Part shown: piece after piece, positions 31,401-41,263 of the stretch | Position numbering within the stretch: the stretch's first letter is position 1 | How the letters are laid out: the number at the start of each line of letters is the position of its first letter | Assembly (NCBI GenBank): GCA_014529385.2 | Contig: CM043942.1 | Location: 52,026,274 to 52,090,273, forward strand | Source: Adiantum capillus-veneris | Taxonomy: Eukaryota; Streptophyta; Polypodiopsida; Polypodiales; Pteridaceae | DNA: 64,000 nt | Reading direction: 5' to 3' | Made by a program: the position numbers and the translations under genes | The notes under the pieces: model-generated | Databases searched by the model: none | Told to the model about the DNA's origin: nothing | What the model saw: the letters and a program-made list of their open reading frames with translations, nothing else

Positions 31401-34295
31401 TTAAAGCTCTGCTTGTTCCTTGGCAGCCTTCTTTTGATGGATGGCTTGCAACTCTTCCTGGCTTATAGGATCATAATATCTTTTGAATTTACTCCCATTA
31501 AGGAATCCAATGGTTTCAACTCCATCTAGAGTCTCCACATGAATGGTACCTTGCGGGGTAATTTCACACACTCGATATGGTCCCTTACCAGCGTATTTCA
31601 ATTTCTTCTTTTCATTACGTACCTCGTACATAAGAACTTTATCACCAACCTTGATGTCTTTATCCTTTAAATGGCTATCAAACCACTTCTTTCTCCTATC
31701 CTTCTCCACTAGAGCATTTCGTACAGCTAATTGCCTCTCTTCATCTAGCCTTTCCAGGATATATAATTGCTCCACTAAGGGGTTACCATCCCAACCTTCT
31801 TGAGAAGCTACTCGAAGACTAGGAATGACAAACTCCCATGGCATAACTGCTTCTTGGCCATACACCATCTTAAACGGTGTGCAATTAATAGCAACTTTAT
31901 ACGCAGTACGATAAGCCCATAAAGCTGATGTAAGCTTTAGGTCCCAATCAATGCGATGAGCCTCGACTGTCTTTGTCAAAATGGAGATGAGAGTTTTGTT
32001 GGTACTCTCAACTTGGCCATTTGCTTGGGGATAATAGGGTGTAGACTTGTGGTGAGATATCATGAAGTTTGATGTGAGTTCTTTTATTACTTCATTTATA
32101 AAATGAGTTCCATTGTCACTCACAAGTTCAAAGGGGCATCCAAAACGTGTGATAATTTTCTCAAAGAGGAACTTAGCTGTTGTTTTTGCATCCGCCTTCC
32201 GTGTTGCTTTTGCTTCAGCCCATTTGGTTACATAGTCGGTAGCCACAATGATATATCGTGATTGCGTGTTACGTGCAGCCGGACTAATCGGTCCTACAAA
32301 GTCTAAGCCCCACTTTTCAAATGTTTGGGTTACCTTGATGGGATGTAGAGGCATCCTATCCCTTCTTTGTGACTTCTTGAAGCGTTGGCATTCATCACAT
32401 CCCTTTGCAAAAAGTGATGCATCCTTAAACAGAGTGGGCCACCAATAGCCTGACTGTAAGATCTTTCGGGCAGTCAAGTTTCTTGAAAAGTGACCACCAG
32501 CTACGCCCATGTGTGCCTCTTGTAGAATATATAAATACTCATCCTCGCGGGCACAGCGTCTAAGAACATCATCTTTTCCTCTCTTATAGAGAGTTCCAGC
32601 CAGTAAGCAATAGGGTTCGCATTCCTTGATTAATTTTCGAGCTATATCTTTTCGCAGTTCTTTGGGTGGAAAACCATTAACTAAGAAGTTAACAATCTTT
32701 TCACTCCATTCAGGCATTGTCTCAACAATGAACAAAGGAGTATCAGGCAATTCATCATCAACCCCCGTAGGAGCTTCGCCATTAGGGATACGAGATAAAT
32801 GATCCGCCATGACATGTTTCCTCCCAGGCCTCACAACAACGGTGAAGTCAAACTCAAGAAGAATTAACAACCATCGTGTAATTCGACCTGTGGAACACGA
32901 CTTGTTTACCAAATATAGCAATGCTTGATGATCAACATAAAACACAAACTTGGTAGCAAGAAGGTAATAGCGAAATTTCTTTACTGCGTAAATCATAGCT
33001 AGACCTTCGCGCTCTGTAGTAGTGTAGTTCATCTCGGCATCATTTAATTGGCGACTTGCAAAGCTAATAGGGTAGTCCAATTCATGTTCTCCTGGTTGAG
33101 TTAGAACACACCCAATAGCAAAATTTGATGCATCAATATGCACATGAAAAGGTACATTCCAATCAGGTGTTCGCAGGATTGGAGCACTTGTTAGGGCCTT
33201 CTTTAATAACTCATAAGATTGATGACATTCTTCCATCCAGTGAAACTCGATAAGAAGCTTGTACAATGGACGCGCTATCTCGGCAAAGTTTAAAATAAAC
33301 CTTCGATAATAACCAACATGGCCCATAAATCTTTGAACTCCTTTATAGTTCGTAGGTGGTGGCAAATCGGCAATGGCTTTAACCTTACTCTCATCTGTGG
33401 ATATCCCGTTCTTGGACACTATATGCCCTAGAATGACTCCATGCTTAACCCAAAATTGGCATTTGAAAGGGTTCAATGAGATGCGATAAAATCTGCACCT
33501 TTCAAATATTTTTCGTAGATATAACAAATGCTTCTCCCAAGAAGAATAAACACAAAGGTCGTCTAGGAAATCTTCACAAAACTCCCTTAGAAATTCTTTA
33601 AACGCAGTGTTTATTAATCGTTGGAATGTAGCAGGGGCATTCGTTAAGCCAAAAGCCATAACACGAAATGCAAACACTCCAAACTCTGTGATAAAAGCAG
33701 TTTTAGCTTGGTCCTCTAATGCAATTGTGATTTGATTGTAACGAGAGTACCCATCTAAAAAGCTATAAGATTCCTTGCCCGCAACTCTTTCAAGCACATG
33801 TTCTGAATATGGCAAGGGATAATGATCTCTCCTAGTGGCTGCATTAACTTTCTTAAGGTCCACACACACTCTTAGTTTCCCATTCTTTTTTGGCACAATG
33901 ACTATTGGAGAAACCCATTCTGAGTGCTCAATAGGGTATATGAATCCACATTGGATAAGGTTTTCAATCTCCTCTTGTACAATTTTGGCATACTTAGGAT
34001 TCATTGGATAGGGTCGTTGCTGAACGGGTTTAGCAGTGTTGATCATGGGAATTGTATGTTGCACCACAGAAGGTGGAACGCCCTTCATGTCATGATATGT
34101 CCAAGCAAAGATATCCTTGTATTCCTTGAGGAGCTCCTTAAGTACAGCCTCTTCAGTTTCGGTAAGGTCTTGAGCAATAAAGACTGGTTTAGACTCCTCA
34201 CCTGGTTCTGCTAATTCTATCTCTTTAACTACCGCTGGACCATCATAGACTCCACTGCTTCCATTGGTAGGTATTCGCTGGGCTTTGGCATACAC
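31401..34295 (-). CDS. RT-RNase H-integrase of element C
   Basis: A 964-codon open frame; the first codon is only the edge of the open stretch because upstream gag-pro is in the same frame. RT is at about residues 100-290: WVSPIVIVPKKNGKLRVCVD, FLDGYSRYNQI, MAFGLTNAPATFQ and catalytic FLDDLCVYSS (Asp 245, 246). RNase H (about 385-500) has VHIDASNFAIG, TTEREGLAMIYAVKKFRYYL and FYVDHQALL, all acids kept, with one RNase H only. Integrase: EAHMGVAGGHF and CDECQRF (zinc site), WGLDFVGPI (665), LVSDNGTHF (727), NGQVESTNKTL (763), so DDE is complete, then GKGPYRVCEI (GPY/F). No chromodomain. This is the best-preserved gypsy pol in the window. Confidence 0.95.
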   Translation of the reverse strand: MYAKAQRIPTNGSSGVYDGPAVVKEIELAEPGEESKPVFIAQDLTETEEAVLKELLKEYKDIFAWTYHDMKGVPPSVVQHTIPMINTAKPVQQRPYPMNPKYAKIVQEEIENLIQCGFIYPIEHSEWVSPIVIVPKKNGKLRVCVDLKKVNAATRRDHYPLPYSEHVLERVAGKESYSFLDGYSRYNQITIALEDQAKTAFITEFGVFAFRVMAFGLTNAPATFQRLINTAFKEFLREFCEDFLDDLCVYSSWEKHLLYLRKIFERCRFYRISLNPFKCQFWVKHGVILGHIVSKNGISTDESKVKAIADLPPPTNYKGVQRFMGHVGYYRRFILNFAEIARPLYKLLIEFHWMEECHQSYELLKKALTSAPILRTPDWNVPFHVHIDASNFAIGCVLTQPGEHELDYPISFASRQLNDAEMNYTTTEREGLAMIYAVKKFRYYLLATKFVFYVDHQALLYLVNKSCSTGRITRWLLILLEFDFTVVVRPGRKHVMADHLSRIPNGEAPTGVDDELPDTPLFIVETMPEWSEKIVNFLVNGFPPKELRKDIARKLIKECEPYCLLAGTLYKRGKDDVLRRCAREDEYLYILQEAHMGVAGGHFSRNLTARKILQSGYWWPTLFKDASLFAKGCDECQRFKKSQRRDRMPLHPIKVTQTFEKWGLDFVGPISPAARNTQSRYIIVATDYVTKWAEAKATRKADAKTTAKFLFEKIITRFGCPFELVSDNGTHFINEVIKELTSNFMISHHKSTPYYPQANGQVESTNKTLISILTKTVEAHRIDWDLKLTSALWAYRTAYKVAINCTPFKMVYGQEAVMPWEFVIPSLRVASQEGWDGNPLVEQLYILERLDEERQLAVRNALVEKDRRKKWFDSHLKDKDIKVGDKVLMYEVRNEKKKLKYAGKGPYRVCEITPQGTIHVETLDGVETIGFLNGSKFKRYYDPISQEELQAIHQKKAAKEQAEL

Positions 34296-34367
34296 AACAT
34301 TTCGCTCCCCCGTGGTATAAGATTTAAAATGTTTAGGACCCGTATGTAAGTCAGCAGGCTCTTGTCC

Positions 34368-35093
34368 TCATGGAGACCTTTCTTTTAGTTTTGCCTCCTT
34401 TTGTTGTTGTGCTAACTCTTGATTTTGACGTCTTCTTATAGTTCGACTCAATTTCGGCTTTGTAACCTCCAATTGAGCGAGGTCAATGGGTCGCGGGCTG
34501 CACCACATGACACTCTGGAGATGTTTACCCCAATTGTCTACTAGCTTTCGATGAGCATCACATGCCCCTAGATAGCTAAGCCATAATGCAATAGATCTTT
34601 CCTTGTTTATCCTAGCTCTCACATTTGCTTGATATCGTCGTCTCTTATATGACCTTTGTTTCTTGTTAAGGTTTTAATTTTGGTAAACGTTTGAACTCGA
34701 CTCACTTGATAGGTCTTCGCTTGTATCTTCTTCACTCTCATATAAATTACCATAGATGGTCGTACTAGGCCTTGAGTGTTCAGTTTCTATACTTGGCTCA
34801 CTCGATGTTTCCTCAGGTTCTGAATCCATTTCTCCCTGAGATTCCGTTTCTGATGTGTATTGGCCTGAAGCCTTTGAGGAATCATCGGTTTCACTCTCAG
34901 GTAGGTGTGCCTCTTTCTTATCATCGGATGTTACATGCGCTACACCTAACATGTTTACTGGTGCAATGTGTGGTATCTCTTCCCCATTTGGTGTTACCCA
35001 GGTTGTTCCTCTAGCTCCCCATGTATCTATAGCTGCCGCTAGGTGCACCCAATCGACATTGTCTGACTCAGCCATTCCGGGTAGGATATCCAT
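34368..35093 (-). pseudogene. Linker between protease and RT of element C
   Basis: Same frame as pol but broken by stops at 34674 and 34368. It contains AAIDTWGARGTTWVTPNG, then a very acidic Ser/Glu stretch (SETDDSSKASG, DSEPEETSSEPSIETE), and a basic helical part (RTIRRRQNQELAQQQKEAK). Similar acidic spacers precede RT in elements B and D. No enzymatic motif is seen. Confidence 0.6.
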
Positions 35094-35177
35094 ATAAGGA
35101 GAGTTCTCCCCAATATCCGTGTCTTCGTTACACGTGTAACAATACTGTAACGGAGCTGAATGAATTGTTGTGTCTGA

Positions 35178-36104
35178 TCAATTATCAATGATGAATTTAT
35201 TTCCTAGAGGATGCGTTCGACCACTTAAAAGATCAGCTCGAATGACAGAGTCTTGGAACTGTAAGTAGACATGGTTTTTGGACCAGTCATGCACCATTTT
35301 TGCTTCCCTCATGAATGGATGCCCTAAGATCATCTCAAATGACATAGGATGCTTGGAAAAATCCATAACAATGAAATTCTGCCTTACCTTGTGTCCCAAG
35401 ACCTTGATTCTGAGATCCTTTAGCATTCCAATAGGCGTAACAATAGATCCATTAGCCATTTTTACCACTACGCTTGTGGCTTCAAGGTGAGGTCGCCCCA
35501 TAGACTCCCAACAACTCTTTGTCACCATGCTGACTCCCGCACCACCGTCAAGGACCCCCTTTACAGTTAATCCTTTAGTAGTGATTGGTAGAGTAGCATT
35601 AGATTCATCACCTTCAAAGTATTGCCCCAACTTGTTAACGGGTACTTCAATTACAGATTCATGTCCCCCTACGTCAGATGGTGGTGATAAATGTTCCTCA
35701 TCATTCATTACCGAGTCAGGTTTGTTCATATGTGCAAACTGTGGTAATCCGGCCTGTAATTCTCCATTGAGGAAGGCTCGAAGAGCTGAGACTAGCTCGG
35801 GGTCTTTATATAGTTTGGACATGATGGTGGTTCTAACTTCTGAAGACATGAAATCCATCAATTTGGCAACATTTAATGGCATCTTGTGGGACATAGGACC
35901 CTGACAAGAGAATGGTGAAGATGGAATCTCCGCTTCCTCAAGGGGGTCGGGCATTCCCTCACCAAACATTCTCTCTAGTAGGAAAGGTGTGTGTCCACTT
36001 TCAGATGTCCTACCCTCACTCTCTTCCCGAATGATACTGGGTATAGCTAACGGCGTGTAGTTCTTGTGAGGTTGAACTTGTGTGGGAAACACTGTGTCTG
36101 ACAT
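35178..36104 (-). pseudogene. Canonical aspartic protease region of element C
   Basis: 309 codons open in the pol frame. GVLDGGAGVSMVTKSCWE holds the D-G-G active-site loop. IRIKVLGHKV-like and FEMILGHPFMREAKMVHDW complete the retropepsin pattern. The N-terminal part is a Ser/Pro/Glu-rich spacer from Gag. The enzyme would process Gag-Pol. A stop at 35178 separates it from the linker downstream. Confidence 0.8.
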
Positions 36105-36242
36105 CTAGATATGTTTGGGTTCAGGTTCTAATGTTCGTTGAGTTTCTTCCATCAAACCCCTCAGTTGTTGGACTCTTTCAACTTCCACTGTTGGGTTTGG
36201 ATAGGTTCCAATCTTTCTCTTGCAATCCTCATTTTTTGTCTC

Positions 36243-37078
36243 TCATGGCTTATCTTGGGGGTTTGCAACTAGGTGGTTTAACTTTGAATACTCTTTTGGT
36301 GTTCGTCGTAATTCCCTCTCGTGATCCTCCTCACTGGCTTTTTCCTTTGTAGTAACAGTTTTGGTCTCCGTGGTCTCTATCGAATCTGAGTCATCCTCAG
36401 GGTCATTCATATACACGGGATCCTCTCCTATCCCTATGTTAGTCTTTGAACTAGGTTTTGAGCTAGAAGCATTAAGGGATTTCCTTCTTCGTGTTTTCTT
36501 CTTTCTCGCTCGGCCAATGGATGCAGCATATCTCTCTTTGAGGATGTAATTTTGCTTTTGGAGCATCGACCGTGTGAGTGCATTCACTGGTGTTATGTTT
36601 ATAGTTGGTGGTGTCCCATCAACAATCTCTTTTATGTTCAATGGTGTGATTTTCGGTGCGTTTGGATTGTTAGGACACTGTGCGATCAAATGATCTATGC
36701 CACAACGATTACAAGTGAGTATTGGCATTGCCAATGCACTCCCTTGACTTGTTTGCATTAGTGCGGCATTCTTTTGCATTCTAATGGGGCACTCAGCTAC
36801 TCGATGTGGTCCACCACATTCTAGCACTGAAGAGGTGGTCTCCTGGTAAAACTATTAATGTTTTGGCCTCTTGCTGCTAGCGCAGTAGCTTGATATACCG
36901 GTTTGATTTGTCCACAATGGTCTTCCATATAGTACATGGGACACTCCTCAAGCATGTCGACTCCATAGGTGATACTAGAGTCTATGTCCTCTTCGCAATC
37001 TACATAAGTACTAGATGACTCGCAACCTATTTGGTTCATAGGTGTAACTCTTGGATGAGGGGGTTGCAGTCCTAGCAC
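36243..37078 (-). pseudogene. Zinc-knuckle-rich C-terminal gag of element C
   Basis: Two pieces in different frames (37078-36821 and 36827-36243) join by compensating frameshifts. They contain ECPMYYMEDHCGQIKP, LECGGPHRVAECPIRM and CNRCGIDHLIAQCPNN (C-x2-C-x3-H-x4-C), Cys/His clusters like retroviral nucleocapsid knuckles but one residue shorter. A basic patch ARKKKTRRRKS and an acidic tail follow. With the knuckles in the preceding piece this makes a multi-knuckle RNA-binding region. Confidence 0.65.
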
Positions 37079-38177
37079 TGGAGGGTGGGGTAGGCATCAA
37101 TGCAGGAACTCGAGGTGAGTCTGCCCAAGCTATAGGCGGTCTATTTTCCATGATGCGTTTAAGCATTAGGCAATCCTTCGCTTGATGGCCATACCTACCA
37201 CACGCGTTACAAGTCCCGTTAAACTTTACTCTGAAAGTAGGGAATTCACTCGTAGTATGTGGGCCCAAGCAAATTGAGCACCATTGTTGCTCCCTTCTTG
37301 GATACATATGAGTGTTTTGTGGAGCACGATTACCCCTAAGGATTTCTTGGATGGCCTTTGTGAGATCTGCCAAAGTCATCTCAGATATCGTTTGCTCTTT
37401 CACGATTGGCTTTATCTTCATTGGCTCATGCCCTGATGCTTGCGAGCTACTAGACTTCGGCTCGGCAGACACTCTTTCTCCTGCAATCATTAAATTATCC
37501 TCCAATTGGATTGCATTCATGGTGACTACTTCCCAAGTAGTGATACCTCTAATGACTAGGCCATTATAAATACTTCCATGTCGTAGTCCCCTAATGAATC
37601 TATCGAGCAATTGGTTGTTGTTGAATCGCTCGTTTGGATTGCATCGAGAATTCAAATTCTTTAGGCGACTAATGAAGTCTCTCACGGATTCACCTTCTTC
37701 TCGTTGGGCTTTCTGGAGCTGAGAGGCTACACCCCAAAGTACTCCCTCTCGTATGTATTCTTTTAAGAACAGTCTCCTAAGAGTAGAGTAGATCGTTTTC
37801 TCTTCTACTCTTAAGGTTCTATACCAATCTCTAGCCTTTCCGCTTAGGGTCAAACTCAAAGCCTTACACTTATGTAGCTCATTGTGCTCTTCCAAGGAAT
37901 CGCACACATGTTCAAAGACTTCCATATGCTTTCTAGCATCTCCATCTCCACTGAATTTTTGTGTGAGCTTAGCTACTTGAACTGCCTTGCTCCTAGGCTC
38001 TCTATCAGGTGCACTACACATCTTTTCCGGAATAGAGAGACCGATAGTTTGAGCAAATGCTGCCAAATCTCCTATTTGAGCAGGTATAATGGGAGTTGGG
38101 AGTTGGCCTTGGCCTTGGCATATGCGCGGCTCTTGGGTCCCATATTTCGTATGGTGGTGTACCAGACGGTGGTCCAA
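37011..38177 (-). CDS. Core gag of element C
   Basis: 388 open codons. VAKLTQKFSGDGDARKHMEV, LSLTLSGKARDWYRTLRVEE, RLFLKEYIREG and REEGESVRDFISRLKNLNSR match the Retrotrans_gag capsid pattern. At the C-terminus are CSICLGPHTTSEFP, a knuckle missing its last Cys, and an intact CNACGRYGHQAKDC. It would assemble the particle and package RNA. Upstream coding continues in another frame through an overlap at 38177-38014, so a frameshift separates the N-terminus. Confidence 0.85.
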   Translation of the reverse strand: MDHRLVHHHTKYGTQEPRICQGQGQLPTPIIPAQIGDLAAFAQTIGLSIPEKMCSAPDREPRSKAVQVAKLTQKFSGDGDARKHMEVFEHVCDSLEEHNELHKCKALSLTLSGKARDWYRTLRVEEKTIYSTLRRLFLKEYIREGVLWGVASQLQKAQREEGESVRDFISRLKNLNSRCNPNERFNNNQLLDRFIRGLRHGSIYNGLVIRGITTWEVVTMNAIQLEDNLMIAGERVSAEPKSSSSQASGHEPMKIKPIVKEQTISEMTLADLTKAIQEILRGNRAPQNTHMYPRREQQWCSICLGPHTTSEFPTFRVKFNGTCNACGRYGHQAKDCLMLKRIMENRPPIAWADSPRVPALMPTPPSSARTATPSSKSYTYEPNRLRVI

Positions 38178-39570
38178 AGTTTACAGGCGTGGCCCAGGGC
38201 ATAGGGGGTGCCTGATATGGCATGTTATTATTAAATGGCATGGCTCCACTTCTATAAGATCTTGGATAATTCCATTGTGGATTGTAAGCTCTTGGAATAA
38301 TCGGAGGTGTAGGAGCTACATGAGGCTGAGGTACGACAGGTGCACATGATTGATACATACATGTAGGTATAGTTGGGGGCACTGTGCTACTAGGCATGGG
38401 TGCAGTGTTAACAAATGAACTCCATGATGTATTTATTGTCATGCTCACCACTGGGATATGCATGGTAGCCGTAGTGTCATTAAGAGAAAGATGAGCTAGA
38501 TCTGGGAAGGTAAAGCTGCCACTTGTGGGCTCAGATTGTACTGAGGCCCCTGGCGAAACAACATATGGAGGATCAATGGGGCTCACTGAGGGAGTCTCTA
38601 TTTATGATAGGGTTGGTTGGTTGGCCTTTCCCGTATCCAAGAATCTCATTAGGCCTGTTGAAGGCATGTTGATCCCTGTGTTCTGTCTTTCTAACTCAAC
38701 AATCCTATGGAGGACATCACAGACTTTTTGTTGTTGCTCATCTATGCTAGTAGCACCCGATGTGGATTGTAGAACATCTAACCAACCCACATGATAGGTG
38801 TGTCCTGTGTACGGATCAGTTAAAGCTTCTGCTTGTAGGTCATACTCCCAATTTTTGTTTAGGAATATCCCATCTACGCCTGGTGTGCTAGAGGTTTCCC
38901 TCGAAGTGGAAGCATTATTGCTCCCCATCGCTGGCCCCTCCGTGACTGCTACCTTGGGAGCACTCGGTTGCTCGGCTGGCATGATTGTTGTCATAGGAGC
39001 CTTTGCTTTCAGGGCTCGACTTTGTTCTAGCCTTCATAGGTTCTCAATTTCCCTCTCCCTTGTTGCTTGCATATAGCGTTCAATCTCTTGTACTTCGAAA
39101 AGACTCCTACCATCGGGTAGTAAAACCTCAGAGGGAGATAGTCCTAAAGGATCAGGAGGTGCAGTGGATGGAACATTCACATGCACACTCTCAAGAATCA
39201 TAGGGTCTATTTTAGGCATGAATGACGAATTTACTTCCCCACTCCCTTCATTTATTTCATTAACCGCATGTTCGGAGCGAGTAGCTCCAGTAAGGGTCTC
39301 TTTTAAGCGGCTAAACACGCTAGACCCGGGCCGTGGGCCCATGGCATGCATGTCTTGACTTGAACCATCAGGGTTTGGTGTAGGATACCCCTCCATGACT
39401 TCGTAGTCAGAGGAAGAATCACTAGACGCGATATGAGGATCTTGGGTCGCGCTACCTTGAGTCCCGGCCGAAGGTCCAGAACCTAAGGTGGAGGAATAAT
39501 GGGTGCCTGCGTAAATGGAGGCACTACCAATATGCTCGTGCTCTAACACTCGTCCAGAGCGTAGGTTCAT
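38014..39570 (-). pseudogene. N-terminal gag extension of element C
   Basis: The ATG at 39570-39568 opens MNLRSGRVLEHEH. The frame runs to 38014 with stops at 39034 and 38602. The sequence is low complexity: Ser/Gly-rich, then Pro/Thr/Met-rich (VVPQPHVAPTPPIIPRAYN, PYQAPPMPWATP). No domain is recognised. It joins the capsid part by a frameshift in 38014-38177. Extended N-terminal Gag regions of this kind are common in large plant gypsy elements. Confidence 0.6.
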
Positions 39571-40473
39571 ATAACTTGGATCCCCTAGAAGTGTCAGTGA
39601 GTGCCCGTGAAGGATGCTCACCTAGTCTTTTTGGGTGTTTTGCAACCCAAGTCTTTTCTTAAATTTTTTTTTATTTTTTTATTTTTTGGTCCTTTTTTTC
39701 TGACCCAGCTATAGAATAGAACGTATCATAGCTCAAAACGAGCGTCTCGGTCAGAGGGACATGTCGTGCTTTACAGCCCTCCGTTTGGTCACTTTATGCC
39801 CTCGGACTCCCTAAAACCGTCAATTTCTAGTAGGGAACTAGGCCCAAATTAGAAAGTCTAAGAGTGCAAGTGGGAATAGAAGGGAGGAGAGTGGAGGACT
39901 TGCCCCACATGCTCTCATTCCCTCTTGAGGGGGTAGGGTATATATATAAGAGTGAGTCTAGTATATATCATAGGACTGAGGCCTGGGCCTGGGCTTGGGC
40001 TTGGGCTTGGGGAAATGATCCCGATCCCAATCAGAATTTTAGTGTCAACAGCTCACAGACAACTCACTACCTTATCTTCTTACTAACAGTGCTGCTAACC
40101 ACTAACTAATCTGTTAACTGATTACTGACAGTGAGCTAACTGTCCACCTACTTCCTCTCTCACTAGCTTACTGTGTAAAGACTGTGTGCAGGCAAACCTT
40201 GACAGAAAACAGTGTACAGACTGTGTGCAAGCAGATATTGCTAACTGCCTTCCTACCTATTCATTCACTGCAAACAAGCTAACGACTACTAATTGTGCAA
40301 AGGCTGTGTGCAAACAGAAAACACAACATTCTACAGAAATCACAGAACTTGCAAAGAATACAATAATTAACAACTTGCAGAAAAACAACTCATTCCTCTT
40401 CCTCTTCCTCTTCTTTCCTACTACAAACAACTCATAGGAGAAGCACAAAGTGCCTCTTGGGCTTAGTGCAGGG
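39571..40473 (-). other. Untranslated leader of element C
   Basis: Between primer site and gag start. It has no long ORF on the sense strand. Plus-strand GGGCTT/GGGCCT repeats at 39982-40011 are a short tandem stretch. Confidence 0.5.
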
Positions 40474-40495
40474 CGATTCCTCGGCAGCGGCGCCA
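40474..40495 (-). promoter_or_regulatory. Primer-binding site of element C
   Basis: On the minus strand TGGCGCCGCTGCCGAGG begins four bases after the LTR end. The TGGCGCCG start is typical of large plant gypsy elements of the Tat/Athila group. Confidence 0.8.
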
Positions 40496-40499
40496 AAAA

Positions 40500-41168
<669 letters not shown>

Positions 41169-41173
41169 TCCTT

Positions 41174-41263
41174 CGACAGATATGTGGCTTTGGCTATAAG
41201 AAAAAGAGAGCGAAAAATTGAGCAAGAGAGAATCTTATGCTTAGAATAAAGGATAAAACTCAA
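41174..41263 (-). pseudogene. Gene X1, piece upstream of element C
   Basis: Directly outside the TCCTT duplication the minus strand reads AKATYLSKEQ, which continues into LEDGNTIVF at 27441 when element C is removed. X2 has AKAAY-stop-SREQLEENNTAVF at the same place. Upstream of this point X1 and X2 no longer match (TTTCTTATAG in X1), which could be a splice acceptor or a junction with other DNA. Confidence 0.6.

Noticed and set aside
31401-34295. Host gene or endogenous pararetrovirus
   Set aside because: It has a complete integrase, LTRs and a 5-bp target duplication, so it is a Ty3/gypsy retrotransposon. No movement protein is visible.
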